NCBI RefSeq assembly: GCF_902150025.1 | Contig: NZ_CABFVS010000020.1 | Coordinates: 16,268 to 80,267, forward strand | DNA: 64,000 nt | From: Bartonella massiliensis | GTDB lineage: Bacteria; Pseudomonadota; Alphaproteobacteria; Rhizobiales; Rhizobiaceae | Direction: 5' to 3' | Shown: positions 30,485 to 39,543 of the stretch, piece by piece | How positions within the stretch are numbered: position 1 is the first letter of the stretch | Layout: each line of letters starts with the position of its first letter | Notes under the pieces: generated by a model | Database searches by the model: none | Seen by the model: the letters and a program-made list of their open reading frames with translations, nothing else | Told to the model about the DNA's origin: nothing | Position numbers and translations under genes: made by a program

Positions 30485-30850
30485 ATAGCGTTTGTAAACG
30501 GTATAACTGTAAAGTTCTTCGTGAAGTATATAAAAACCATTATACAGAATCATCTTTATGCTTAATGAAAGGTATAAGTTGACATCATAAGGGGTATATT
30601 TACGAGCTTTCAATGTTATTAGAATTTTCAGCTATTTGAGAGCGTTTATAAGAGGTATTTTTTCTTGTTGTTCCTTTTATTTATACGGAATCCTTCTACT
30701 CGCGACAAAGAAATGCTTTTGATTAATATCAATCTAAGCGGATTTGAAATAAGCGAATCCTAAAGTATGAGGGACTCTCATTCAATGTGCAAAACAATAA
30801 ATTATATTTACAATTTCTTGTATATTCAGAGCAAAGTTTGCTTATAGAAT
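30485..30850 (-). mobile_element. degenerate integrase-leader element, copy B
   Basis: The integrase part (about 30485-30640) and leader (30640-30850) are recognisable by alignment to copy I: AGAGCGTTTATAAGAGG, GCGGATTTGAAATAAGCGAA, and GGGACTCTCATTCAATGTGC. It is one of the most diverged copies. Confidence 0.5.
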
Positions 30851-31090
30851 TTGCTGAAGCGGAAAGTCTAAGCAAAAATATTTGGTCAAAAGTTGGATTA
30901 TTTACAGACTGTTTTTGTAAAAATGATATTTTATTGATTTTAAATCAATAGGTTATATGTGACGTGAGATACATGGAGTGTGAAGGAAAGAGGTATTTTT
31001 TCAAAGAAACCGGGTTGTTTAATGATTAGCGTTGGTTAAAGATTTTTGTTTTTGAAGATCAAGAGGGTGTCAGATATTTTATATTTTAGA

Positions 31091-31121
31091 AAATACCGCT
31101 CTTTTTTAAAAAGCGGTATTT
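31091..31121. terminator. probable bidirectional terminator
   Basis: AAATACCGCT (31091-31100) pairs perfectly with AGCGGTATTT (31112-31121). The loop and flanks are T/A-rich. It lies between the convergent lpdA and 31408-32646 genes, so it could serve transcripts from both sides. Confidence 0.5.
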
Positions 31122-31226
31122 ATATCTTTTATTTATGACACTCTTTTGTATGACAATGATAGATCATACAACGATTAGATCACTTCTTTTAACTCTTTTG
31201 TTCTTTTTGATCATTGCTTACTCTGT

Positions 31227-31254
31227 CTTAAAGAAGATCTGAATCTTCTTTAAG
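31227..31254. repeat. perfect 12-base-pair inverted repeat, 4-base loop
   Basis: CTTAAAGAAGAT (31227-31238), loop CTGA, then ATCTTCTTTAAG (31243-31254). No T-run follows. It lies about 150 bases after the stop of the minus-strand gene and may protect its mRNA 3' end. Confidence 0.4.
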
Positions 31255-31407
31255 GGGGTTAAGAAATCTCAATGTTGCCAAAATATAACGAATAGCTAAA
31301 ATTTTTGAAAAAACATAATTCTATTTTATAAGAATATTCAGTTTTTTTCATTTGGCAGTTTTGTGATAACTTAGAAAGTCAAGCTTATGCTCCTTATAGG
31401 GATCAAT

Positions 31408-32646
31408 TTAGAACTGTAATTTTATATCTTCTTGTTGTTCTCTTATATAGGTGGAAAGTCCCATATGATCGAGATATTTGAGGAAAGGCTGGGGAGGGAG
31501 TTCTTCTACATTGACCATTGTCTTAACATCCCATTGGTCTGTGGCAATAAGAAGGGCTGCTGCTGCTGCTGGTACACCAGCTGTATAAGAAATGCCTTGT
31601 GCTCCAGTTTCATGAAAAGCTTGTTTGTGATCGGCTATGTTATAGATAAAAATCTCTTTTGGTTTTCCATCTTTTTCACCTTTAATAAGATCTCCAATAC
31701 AGGTTTTTCCTGTGTATTCTGGAGCGAGAGAGGAAGGATCAGGTAAGACAGCTTTGACAACTTTTAAAGGGACGACTTCTTGTTCTTCTGCTGTTTTAAT
31801 GGGCTGTTCGGATAAGAGACCAAGATTTTTCAAAACGGTAAAAACAGTAATATAACGTTCACTAAATCCCATCCAGAAGCGAACATTTTGAACATCAAGA
31901 TTTTTGGAGAGTGAATGAATTTCATCATGTCCTGTCATGTAAGCTTTTTGTTTTCCAACAACAGGAAGATCCCATTCGTGGCTTACTTCAAACATTTTAT
32001 TGGAAGTCCATTTTTTATTTTGCCATGACCATACCTGCCCTGTAAATTCACGGAAATTAATTTCTGGATCAAAATTCGTGGCAAACCAACGCCCATGACT
32101 TCCGGCATTAATATCAATAATATCAATATCGGTAATTTTATCAAAATGACATTTATGGGCGAGTGCTGCATAGGCATTCACTACACCTGGATCAAAACCA
32201 GCACCCAGAATAGCCGTGATACCAGCTTTTTCACATTCTTGACGCCGAGGCCATTCATAATTGCCATACCAAGGTGGTGTTTCACAAATTTTAAGAGGGT
32301 CTTCGTGAATAGCCGTATCGATATAAGCGCATTTGGTTTCGATACAAGCTGAAAGAACAGACATATTAAGAAAGGCAGAACCAACATTAATGACAATTTC
32401 GCATTTGGTCTTTTGGATGAGCTTTACAGTTTCTTCTACATTCATGGCGTTGAGCGAATGGCTTTTGAGAACACCTTGTTCTTTCATAGAATTTTTTTCT
32501 TTAATAGAAGCAATAATGGCTTCACATTTTTTAAGTGTTCGTGAAGCAATATGAATTTCACCAAGAATATCGTTGTTTTGAGCACATTTGTGTGCAACAA
32601 CTTGTGCAACACCTCCAGCACCAATAATGAGAACGTTTTTTTTCAT
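31408..32646 (-). CDS. carboxy(nor)spermidine dehydrogenase, saccharopine-dehydrogenase-like
   Basis: The 412-residue protein has the Rossmann N-terminus VLIIGAGGVAQVVAHKCAQN (residues 4-23) and the layout of the LYS1/saccharopine reductase family. With the gene upstream, which encodes the matching decarboxylase, the likely role is condensing aspartate semialdehyde with putrescine to carboxyspermidine, the alternative polyamine route of many Alphaproteobacteria. Lysine metabolism is a less likely alternative. AAAGGAGA precedes the ATG. It lies 54 bases after nspC. Confidence 0.85.
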   Translation of the reverse strand: MKKNVLIIGAGGVAQVVAHKCAQNNDILGEIHIASRTLKKCEAIIASIKEKNSMKEQGVLKSHSLNAMNVEETVKLIQKTKCEIVINVGSAFLNMSVLSACIETKCAYIDTAIHEDPLKICETPPWYGNYEWPRRQECEKAGITAILGAGFDPGVVNAYAALAHKCHFDKITDIDIIDINAGSHGRWFATNFDPEINFREFTGQVWSWQNKKWTSNKMFEVSHEWDLPVVGKQKAYMTGHDEIHSLSKNLDVQNVRFWMGFSERYITVFTVLKNLGLLSEQPIKTAEEQEVVPLKVVKAVLPDPSSLAPEYTGKTCIGDLIKGEKDGKPKEIFIYNIADHKQAFHETGAQGISYTAGVPAAAAALLIATDQWDVKTMVNVEELPPQPFLKYLDHMGLSTYIREQQEDIKLQF

Positions 32647-32700
32647 TGTAGGTTCATCTCCTTTTTAATACTGTTATACGACGTTTTTTAAAGGTTATCT

Positions 32701-33801
32701 TTATGAAAGACTTGTCCGATAATCACTGTAACTGAATTGGCGTTGCAGCGTTAATGTACCATCGCATTCTTTGAGAACAATAGCAGGCATTGTTACGCCG
32801 TTAAACCAGTTTTTCTTGACCATTGTATAACCTGCTGCATCTTGAAAAGACAGTCTATCTCCTATTTCAAGAGGTTTTTGAAACCGAAACGTTCCAAAAA
32901 TATCGCCAGCAAGGCAGGATTTTCCGCAGATCATAATTTCGTGTTCTCCTTGATTGGGTTCTAATTTTGCATTTTCACGATAAATAAGAAGATCAAGCAT
33001 GTGTGCTTCAATTGAACTATCAACGATGGCAAGATTCTTTTCATTATACAATGTGTCAAGAACGCTGACTTCCAAGGTGGTGCTTTTGGTGATAGCGGCT
33101 TCTCCTGGTTCTAGAAAAAGAGCGACACCATGGGTTTTGGAAAAATGCTTTAAGCGTTCTGCAAAAGCTTCTAGAGGATAATTTTCAGCTGTAAAATGAA
33201 TGCCACCGCCAAGGCTTATCCAGTCTACAGCAGAAAAAAGCTCTGAAAACTTTTCTTCCATATTCCCAAGCATTTGGTTAAAAAGATTAAAATCAGCGTT
33301 TTCACAATTGTTATGGATCATCAAGCCGTTGATGAGAGGTAGAATTTCTTTAATCGCACTTTGGTTTGTTTCTCCTAAGCGACTAAAAGGGCGGGAGGGA
33401 TTGGCAAGATCAAAATTTGATGCACTTATTCCTGGATTTAATCTTAGACCTCGTTGAATGGTTTTTGTTTTATCAGCAAAACGTTGAAGTTGTTGGATTG
33501 AGTTGAAGATAATTTTATCGGCATAGCCACAGGCTTCATCAATTTCATGATCAGCCCAAGCAACTGAATAAGCATGGGTTTCTTTACCAAATTTTTCTCT
33601 TCCCAAACGCAGTTCATAAAGGGACGATGAAGTGGTTCCATCCATGAATTCAGACATTAAATCAAAAACACTCCATGTGGCAAAACATTTCAAAGCAAGC
33701 AAAATTTTTGCGCCTGACATTTCTCGTAAACGATAAATTGTTTGCATATTTTTGATGAGTTTTGATTTGTCGATAAGATAATAGGGGGTTTGTATCATCA
33801 T
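32701..33801 (-). CDS. nspC: carboxy(nor)spermidine decarboxylase
   Basis: A 366-residue PLP enzyme of the alanine-racemase-fold group IV decarboxylases. It has the PLP lysine K38 in LLALKCFATWSVF, the HNNCEN segment, the glycine-rich WISLGGGIHF, FLEPGEAA, and C-terminal GKSCLAGDIFG with the cysteine donated across the dimer. It decarboxylates carboxyspermidine to spermidine. The start has two adjacent ATG codons; either is possible. It is the first gene of a two-gene polyamine operon. Confidence 0.9.
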   Translation of the reverse strand: MMIQTPYYLIDKSKLIKNMQTIYRLREMSGAKILLALKCFATWSVFDLMSEFMDGTTSSSLYELRLGREKFGKETHAYSVAWADHEIDEACGYADKIIFNSIQQLQRFADKTKTIQRGLRLNPGISASNFDLANPSRPFSRLGETNQSAIKEILPLINGLMIHNNCENADFNLFNQMLGNMEEKFSELFSAVDWISLGGGIHFTAENYPLEAFAERLKHFSKTHGVALFLEPGEAAITKSTTLEVSVLDTLYNEKNLAIVDSSIEAHMLDLLIYRENAKLEPNQGEHEIMICGKSCLAGDIFGTFRFQKPLEIGDRLSFQDAAGYTMVKKNWFNGVTMPAIVLKECDGTLTLQRQFSYSDYRTSLS

Positions 33802-33864
33802 TTATTCATTCTTTTTTGAAGGATCTTATTCTTGAGATCAGCGTTTAGTACAAGGAGTAACAGA

Positions 33865-33960
33865 ATGTCTAAAAATCTTAAGAAAAGAATCTGTTTCTGT
33901 CTAGCAATAGAAAAGCTTTCTGTAACGGCTGTTGTTTATTATTTTGAGTGTTGCGTATGA
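33865..33960 (+). CDS. 31-codon small ORF coupled to the BA14K-like gene
   Basis: ATG 33865 has an excellent binding site (AAGGAG, 8 bases upstream) and opens 31 codons (MSKNLKKRICFCLAIEKLSV and onward). It ends in TGA at 33958-33960, overlapping the next gene's ATG as ATGA. The downstream gene has no good binding site of its own, so its translation probably depends on this ORF. The product is basic, then cysteine- and valine-rich. It could be a leader peptide or a small protein. I do not recognise it. Confidence 0.45.
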   Translation: MSKNLKKRICFCLAIEKLSVTAVVYYFECCV

Positions 33961-34439
33961 AAAAAAAATTATATTATGCTTTAGCTTTTGTATTTGTAAG
34001 CAGTCTTTTCATGATAACAACCACTTTTGTTTATTTGGAGCAAAATAGGGGTGATGCTAAAGCCACATTGGCCTCTCAAAGCTCTGTTCAAGAGCATTCG
34101 GTGCCTTTGGTTTTTACGGGGCGTAGAGAACTGAATGGTTTTAAGGGTTATCATCATTATCGGCGTGGTTATGTTAAGTATAAAGATAACTGGTGGTATC
34201 CTGAAGCGGCTTTTGTTACAGAACTGCATTTAAGCACAAAAGATGCATCATTAAAAGTTGTATCAGATGCCAAAAGAGTCTTTTTAACGTCTTCTTCAGA
34301 AAAAAAAGAGCCATGGATGTTGAAAGAGCATATTGAATCTTGCCGTGCTCGTTATCGCTCTTATCATAAAAATGATAATAGCTTTCAGCCTTTTCATGGG
34401 CCTCGTAAACAGTGTTTATCGCGCTTTTTTAAAGGATAG
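33957..34439 (+). CDS. BA14K-like secreted or membrane-anchored protein
   Basis: ATG 33957 gives 160 residues with an N-terminal hydrophobic segment (LYYALAFVFVSSLFMITTTF) that is a signal anchor or signal peptide. The C-terminus HIESCRARYRSYHKNDNSFQ plus PFHGPRKQC is the BA14K pattern: a cysteine, RYRSY, and a terminal PRxxC. The middle is rich in Tyr, His and Trp. BA14K proteins of Brucella are immunoreactive and lectin-like; a similar surface role is inferred. The start is coupled to the small ORF at 33865-33960. Confidence 0.75.
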   Translation: MKKKLYYALAFVFVSSLFMITTTFVYLEQNRGDAKATLASQSSVQEHSVPLVFTGRRELNGFKGYHHYRRGYVKYKDNWWYPEAAFVTELHLSTKDASLKVVSDAKRVFLTSSSEKKEPWMLKEHIESCRARYRSYHKNDNSFQPFHGPRKQCLSRFFKG

Positions 34440-34584
34440 AAATTTACATAAAATTTTAATTGCTTCTTGTCGTGAGCGTTATTGCTCTTACAATAAAAAG
34501 AAAACTTGAGTGCTGTTCTTTCTATGTAAGCATTGTTTTTTAAAAAATTTAAATACTTTTAAGTTTTATTAAATCTTATTATCA

Positions 34585-34617
34585 TTAAGTGTGCAATGGG
34601 GGGGGTGAAAATATAAT
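34585..34617 (+). promoter_or_regulatory. putative mrp promoter with a G8 tract in the spacer
   Basis: A perfect -10 hexamer TATAAT lies at 34612-34617, 50 bases before the mrpA ATG. A run of eight G (34598-34605) sits just upstream, where the -10/-35 spacer would be. No good -35 hexamer is seen. Changes in tract length would change promoter spacing. Confidence 0.35.
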
Positions 34618-34667
34618 TTTTTGTTTTGTCAATGACAAAATATTAAGGGCAGGATGGAGCTGAAAGA

Positions 34668-37589
34668 ATGACAACACGGGAGGCAATGTTGATATTGCTC
34701 ATTTTGCTTCCCTTTTGTGGAAGTGCTGTTATTGGCTTTTTTCGTTCGACAGCAAAAAATAATGAAGCGTGGTTTGCAGGGGGCGTTGCTCTCTTTAGTC
34801 TTCTTTTTACAATCATGCTTTATCCGGCAATTCGAGGCAACCACATTGTCCGTTTAAATATTTCTTGGCTTCCAGAATGGGGGGGTGATTTGATCCTCCG
34901 GATGGATGGTCTGTCGTGGCTTTTTTGCTTGCTTATTACAGGAATTGGGCTGCTTGTTGTTGTTTATGCCCGTTATTATATGGACCCAGCAGATTCTGTA
35001 CCACGATTTTTTTCTTTTTTTCTAGCTTTTATGGGCTCAATGACAGGGATTGTTTTATCAGGTAATCTCGTCTTTTTGGTTGTTTTCTGGGAACTCACCA
35101 GTATTTTTTCTTTTTTGTTGATTGGTTATTGGTATCATAATGCGAGTGCGCGTGAAGGAGCGCGCATGGCTTTAACGATTACAGGTTTTGGTGGTTTTAC
35201 CCTTTTTATTGGGGTTTTATTGATTGGGTATATCGTTGGTAGTTTTGATCTGGATAAAATTTTACAGTCTGGAGATGTAATCCGATCAAGCTCTTTTTAT
35301 ATCCCTGCCCTTATTTGTATTTTATTAGGCGGATTAACAAAAAGTGCACAGTTTCCTTTTCATTTTTGGTTGCCTAATGCGATGGCTGCCCCAACGCCTG
35401 TATCGGCTTATTTACATTCGGCAACGATGGTAAAAGCTGGGTTATTTTTGCTGGTCCGTTTATGGCCTGTGCTCTCTGGGACAGAGTCTTGGTTTTGGTT
35501 GGTTGGCTTTTCAGGACTCTCAACACTTCTTCTTGGTGCTTATTTTTCTATGTTTCAGCAAGATTTAAAGGGATTACTGGCTTACTCAACAATTAGTCAT
35601 CTTGGATTGATTACCACGCTTTTGAGTCTTGGGAGTCCCCTTGCATGTGTTGCAGCAATTTTTCATATGGCCAATCATGCTACTTTTAAAGCATCTTTAT
35701 TTATGGCTGCTGGCATTATTGATCACGAAACGGGAACGCGTGATATGCGTAAGCTAACAGGTCTTTATCGCTCTATGCCGATTACAGCGACTCTTGCTTT
35801 AGTTGCAAGTGCGGCGATGGCTGGTGTTCCTTTGCTCAATGGTTTTTTATCAAAAGAAATGTTTTTTGCTGAGGCTGTTGAAACGCATATGGAATCATGG
35901 CTCGATTGGATTTCTCCTTATGTCGCAACGCTTGCAAGCTTGTTTAGTGTAACTTATTCTATACGTTTTATTCATGGTGTCTTTTGGGGACCAAAACCGC
36001 ATACATTACCTAGGACTCCCCATGAACCACCGCATTTTATGCGTTTGCCCATGGAGTTTTTGGTGTTTATTTGTTTGGCTGTTGGTATTTTTCCTAATTT
36101 AACAATCGGACCTATTCTAGATAATGCTGTTGTGTCTGTTTTAGGACCGATGACGATCTCTTACAGCTTGGCTGTTTGGCATGGGATTAATACACCATTA
36201 ATAATGAGTTTGGTGGCTTTAGTAGGGGGCGGCCTCCTCTATGTTGTTGGGCGGCGTTATTTTTTATCTTGTGATGATGGAGCGCCCTTTTTTCGTCATT
36301 TGAAAGGACCGCGTATTTTTGAACGCATTCTTGTGATTATTTCTTGGAAATGGGCACGTGCGGTGGAGGCTGTTTTGTCAACACGCCATTTGCAAATCCA
36401 GTTGCACTGGATTTTTGCTGTGTGTTTTATTTTTGTTGGTCTTTTGCTTTGGTTTGATGGTTTTATTGCAGCAGGAGGATTACCACTTTTTCCACTTGAT
36501 ATTCCTTTTCTCGCGCTTTGGCTGGTTGGTGGATTGTGCGCGCTTTTAGTTGCTTGGCAAGCAAAATTTCACCGTCTTGCATCTCTCATGTTATTGAGTG
36601 GAGCAGGATTGATGACGTGCGCAACCTTTTTATGGCTTTCTGCACCCGATTTGGCCATAACGCAATTGGTTGTTGAAGTGGTGACTGCTGTCTTATTATT
36701 GCTTGGTTTGCGTTGGTTGCCTAAGCGTGTTTATCATCCTGCTCCAGCGTCTATTCATTTTGGAGTGCGTTTACGTCGTACCCGTGATTTCACCATAGCA
36801 ATTATGGGAGGTGCGGGTGTTGCATGGCTCTCTTTTGCGATGATGACACGTCCTCAAGGGACAACGGTTTCTAATTTTTTTCTGAAAAATGCTTATTCTG
36901 GTGCTGGGGGTCGCAATGTTGTGAATGTGTTGTTGGTTGATTTCCGTGGTTTTGATACGATGGGAGAAGTTGTGGTTTTGGGGGCTGTTTCTTTGACTGT
37001 CTTTGCTCTTTTACGTCGATTTCGTCCTGCTCCTGAAAGTATTGAGCCGCCATTTCAACAACGTGTTCAGGAAGCTTTTGATAAGGCACAACCAGATCGG
37101 AATGTGGGGGATACCATATTGAATTATCTCGCTATTCCTTCTGTTATTATGGGGTGGCTCTTTTCGGTTATTATTGCTTTTTCTTTTTATTTATTTGTGC
37201 GAGGACATGATCTTCCAGGCGGTGGATTTGTTGGTGGTGTGACTCTAGCAATAGGCTTTATTTTGCAGTATCTTGCACGGGATATTCGTTGGGTGGAAAA
37301 CCATTTGAGAGTTTTGCCTTTGCGCTGGATGGGCTTTGGCTTATTGCTATCGCTGGTAACAGGAATAGGGGCTTTGTTTGTTGGGTATCCTTTTTTAACA
37401 TCATTTTTCCAATATATTCATGTGCCGTTGATTGGAAAGATTCCTATAGCATCTGCTTTTTTATTTGATTTTGGTGTGTTTTCTCTTGTGTTGGGAGCAA
37501 CGATTCTTATTTTAATTGCACTGGCACACCAATCCATTCGTAGTTACCGAATCGGTAAAAAACCTGTTGTAAAAGAGAAGGAAAATTAA
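34668..37589 (+). CDS. mrpA: Na+(K+)/H+ antiporter subunit A, with fused MrpB domain (PhaAB type)
   Basis: The 973-residue, many-spanning membrane protein is the largest subunit of the Mrp/Mnh/Pha antiporter. The N-terminal two-thirds is NuoL-like: VVFWELTSIFSFLLIGYWYH with the key glutamate, HFWLPNAMAAPTPVSAYLHS, and HATFKASLFMAAGIIDHETG. The C-terminal part has the MrpB pattern FVRGHDLPGGGFVGGVTLAI, a fusion known from rhizobial PhaAB. GGAG lies 8 bases before the ATG. It heads a six-gene operon with overlapping or abutting genes. Confidence 0.94.
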   Translation: MTTREAMLILLILLPFCGSAVIGFFRSTAKNNEAWFAGGVALFSLLFTIMLYPAIRGNHIVRLNISWLPEWGGDLILRMDGLSWLFCLLITGIGLLVVVYARYYMDPADSVPRFFSFFLAFMGSMTGIVLSGNLVFLVVFWELTSIFSFLLIGYWYHNASAREGARMALTITGFGGFTLFIGVLLIGYIVGSFDLDKILQSGDVIRSSSFYIPALICILLGGLTKSAQFPFHFWLPNAMAAPTPVSAYLHSATMVKAGLFLLVRLWPVLSGTESWFWLVGFSGLSTLLLGAYFSMFQQDLKGLLAYSTISHLGLITTLLSLGSPLACVAAIFHMANHATFKASLFMAAGIIDHETGTRDMRKLTGLYRSMPITATLALVASAAMAGVPLLNGFLSKEMFFAEAVETHMESWLDWISPYVATLASLFSVTYSIRFIHGVFWGPKPHTLPRTPHEPPHFMRLPMEFLVFICLAVGIFPNLTIGPILDNAVVSVLGPMTISYSLAVWHGINTPLIMSLVALVGGGLLYVVGRRYFLSCDDGAPFFRHLKGPRIFERILVIISWKWARAVEAVLSTRHLQIQLHWIFAVCFIFVGLLLWFDGFIAAGGLPLFPLDIPFLALWLVGGLCALLVAWQAKFHRLASLMLLSGAGLMTCATFLWLSAPDLAITQLVVEVVTAVLLLLGLRWLPKRVYHPAPASIHFGVRLRRTRDFTIAIMGGAGVAWLSFAMMTRPQGTTVSNFFLKNAYSGAGGRNVVNVLLVDFRGFDTMGEVVVLGAVSLTVFALLRRFRPAPESIEPPFQQRVQEAFDKAQPDRNVGDTILNYLAIPSVIMGWLFSVIIAFSFYLFVRGHDLPGGGFVGGVTLAIGFILQYLARDIRWVENHLRVLPLRWMGFGLLLSLVTGIGALFVGYPFLTSFFQYIHVPLIGKIPIASAFLFDFGVFSLVLGATILILIALAHQSIRSYRIGKKPVVKEKEN

Positions 37590-37930
37590 TGGAAATTATT
37601 CTTTCTTTGGCTATTGGTGTGCTTGTCGGGTCTGGAATTTGGCTTATTTTGCGCCCACGAACTTTTCAAGTCATTCTTGGTTTGTCCTTGATATCCTATG
37701 GTGTCAATCTTTTCATATTAGCAATGAGTAGACCACGCAGTAATGCAGCGCCAATCGTTGATCCTACGATGGCAATTAATCCGGCAAATTATGTTGATCC
37801 TCTTCCACAGGCTTTGGTTTTAACTTCGATTGTGATCGGTTTTGCAACGACAGCTTTATTTTTGGTTATCTTGTTGGTTTCACGCGGTTTAACAGGTTCA
37901 GATCACGTTGATGGACGTGAGGTGCAATGA
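37589..37930 (+). CDS. mrpC: antiporter subunit C (NuoK-like)
   Basis: A 113-residue protein with three hydrophobic segments, typical of MrpC/MnhC: GSGIWLILRPRTFQVILGLS, then LISYGVNLFILAMSR and PLPQALVLTSIVIGFATTAL. The start overlaps the last base of the mrpA stop (TAATG) and the end overlaps mrpD (ATGA). Confidence 0.94.
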   Translation: MEIILSLAIGVLVGSGIWLILRPRTFQVILGLSLISYGVNLFILAMSRPRSNAAPIVDPTMAINPANYVDPLPQALVLTSIVIGFATTALFLVILLVSRGLTGSDHVDGREVQ

Positions 37931-39543
37931 TGGAAGCTTGGGTGCATCATCTTCTTATTTTGCCTATTCTTTTGCCGTTAAGTACTGGAGCGCTTCTTCT
38001 TTTCTATGATGAGCGCCGTTCAAAACTGAAATCACTCATAAGTATTTTTTCTGCTGCATTGCTCGTTGTTATTGCTATTTTATTGGTGAAGCGTGCTCTT
38101 GAAGTTGCTCCCGCTGTGGATGTGTACCGGCTTGGTAATTGGCCTTCTCCTTTTGGTATTGTTTTGGTGCTTGATCGCTTAAGTGCTATGATGCTTTTGC
38201 TTTCTAGCCTATTGATCTGCGCGGTGTTGGTTTTTGCACGGGCACATTGGTATAAAGCGGGTCCACATTTTCAGTCATTGATGCAATTTTTTATGGTTGG
38301 AATAAACGGCGCTTTTTTAACCGGTGATTTATTTAATTTATTTGTATTTTTTGAAGTGATGTTAACAGCTTCTTATGGTCTTGCGTTGCATGGTTCTGGT
38401 CCGTTACGTGTGCGTGCTGGGTTGCATTACGTCGTGATTAATCTGGTTGCTTCATCGTTTTTTCTCGTTGGTGCAGCGCTCATTTATGGAATCGTGGGCA
38501 CACTCAATATGGCTGATTTAGCTGTAAAAATACAATATATAGCCTCTAGCGATACGACTTTATTTGAAATAGGGGTTGCGCTTTTGGGAATTGCTTTCTT
38601 AATTAAAGCGGGGATGTGGCCATTGAATTTTTGGTTGATGCCAACTTATAGTGTAACAGTAGCGCCTGTTGGAGCTTCTTTTGCACTTTTAAGCAAAGTC
38701 GGTATTTATATTATTTTACGTTTAACATTGTTATGGTTTGGACCAGAAAGTGGGTATTTTAGCCATTTTGGTCACATGGTTTTATTTTACGGTGGGCTTG
38801 CCACTATGGCTTTTGGTTTTATTGGGGTGTTGGCAAGCCAAGTCTTGGGACGTTTGGCAGCCTATAGTGTTTTGGTTTCTTCTGGGACATTATTGACAGC
38901 AATCGGGATCGGCAATACAGCACTCATTGCAGGTGCACTCTTTTATATTGTTTCCTCAACTTTCGCATTGGGGGCTTTTTTTCTTTTGGTGGAGTTGGTT
39001 GAACGCTGTCAAGATGTAGCCGCCAATGTTTTGACGGTGACAATGGAAGTCTATGGGGACGATGAAGAGGAGGAAGAAGATGAAGTAGGGACTTATTTAC
39101 CAGTAACTTTGGCAATTCTTGGGGCTTGTTTTGGTCTTTGTGCACTTTTGATTATTGGTCTTCCTCCTTTTTCTGGTTTTGTTGCTAAATTTATGATGTT
39201 TGTGGCAATCTTAAACCATAGTGAAGGAAATATTTCTCTACCCGTTTATCACGATTGGCTTTTTATGATTTTTGTTATGCTATCTGGTTTTGCTGCTTTG
39301 ATTGCGATGACACGAACGGGTATTCGAACTTTTTGGGTTTCTCTTGAAGGGAGGATTCCACGGGTGCAGGTGATTGAATTTGCTCCCATTGCTGTTTTGC
39401 TTGCGTTGTGTTTTCTTATTACAATTGTCGCTGGTCCTGTTAGTGGTTATATGCTTGAAACAGCCAAAACTTTGTATGAGCCTCAAAATTATATTGGCAG
39501 CGTTTTAGATGATTTTTCTCTTGAAAATAGGGGGATTCATTAG
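37927..39543 (+). CDS. mrpD: antiporter subunit D (NuoN/M-like)
   Basis: The 538-residue membrane protein of the proton-pumping family has the conserved glutamate in NLFVFFEVMLTASYGLAL and lysine in FLIKAGMWPLNFWLMPTYSV. An unusual cytosolic insertion of nine acidic residues in a row of about eleven (GDDEEEEEDEV) is found near residues 375-388, between membrane segments. The gene overlaps mrpC by 4 bases and touches mrpE. Confidence 0.94.
   Translation: MMEAWVHHLLILPILLPLSTGALLLFYDERRSKLKSLISIFSAALLVVIAILLVKRALEVAPAVDVYRLGNWPSPFGIVLVLDRLSAMMLLLSSLLICAVLVFARAHWYKAGPHFQSLMQFFMVGINGAFLTGDLFNLFVFFEVMLTASYGLALHGSGPLRVRAGLHYVVINLVASSFFLVGAALIYGIVGTLNMADLAVKIQYIASSDTTLFEIGVALLGIAFLIKAGMWPLNFWLMPTYSVTVAPVGASFALLSKVGIYIILRLTLLWFGPESGYFSHFGHMVLFYGGLATMAFGFIGVLASQVLGRLAAYSVLVSSGTLLTAIGIGNTALIAGALFYIVSSTFALGAFFLLVELVERCQDVAANVLTVTMEVYGDDEEEEEDEVGTYLPVTLAILGACFGLCALLIIGLPPFSGFVAKFMMFVAILNHSEGNISLPVYHDWLFMIFVMLSGFAALIAMTRTGIRTFWVSLEGRIPRVQVIEFAPIAVLLALCFLITIVAGPVSGYMLETAKTLYEPQNYIGSVLDDFSLENRGIH

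Larger units (their letters stand above)
30124..31407. other. 1.3-kb non-coding region between convergent lpdA and lysine-type dehydrogenase genes
   Basis: It starts with a direct repeat (TTAAAAAGTATATTTTA twice at 30131-30170). It holds element copy B (30485-30850), a palindromic TATTGATTTTAAATCAATA near 30931-30949, a probable bidirectional terminator (31091-31121) and a perfect 12-base-pair hairpin (31227-31254). No open reading frame of convincing composition was found. Confidence 0.6.
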
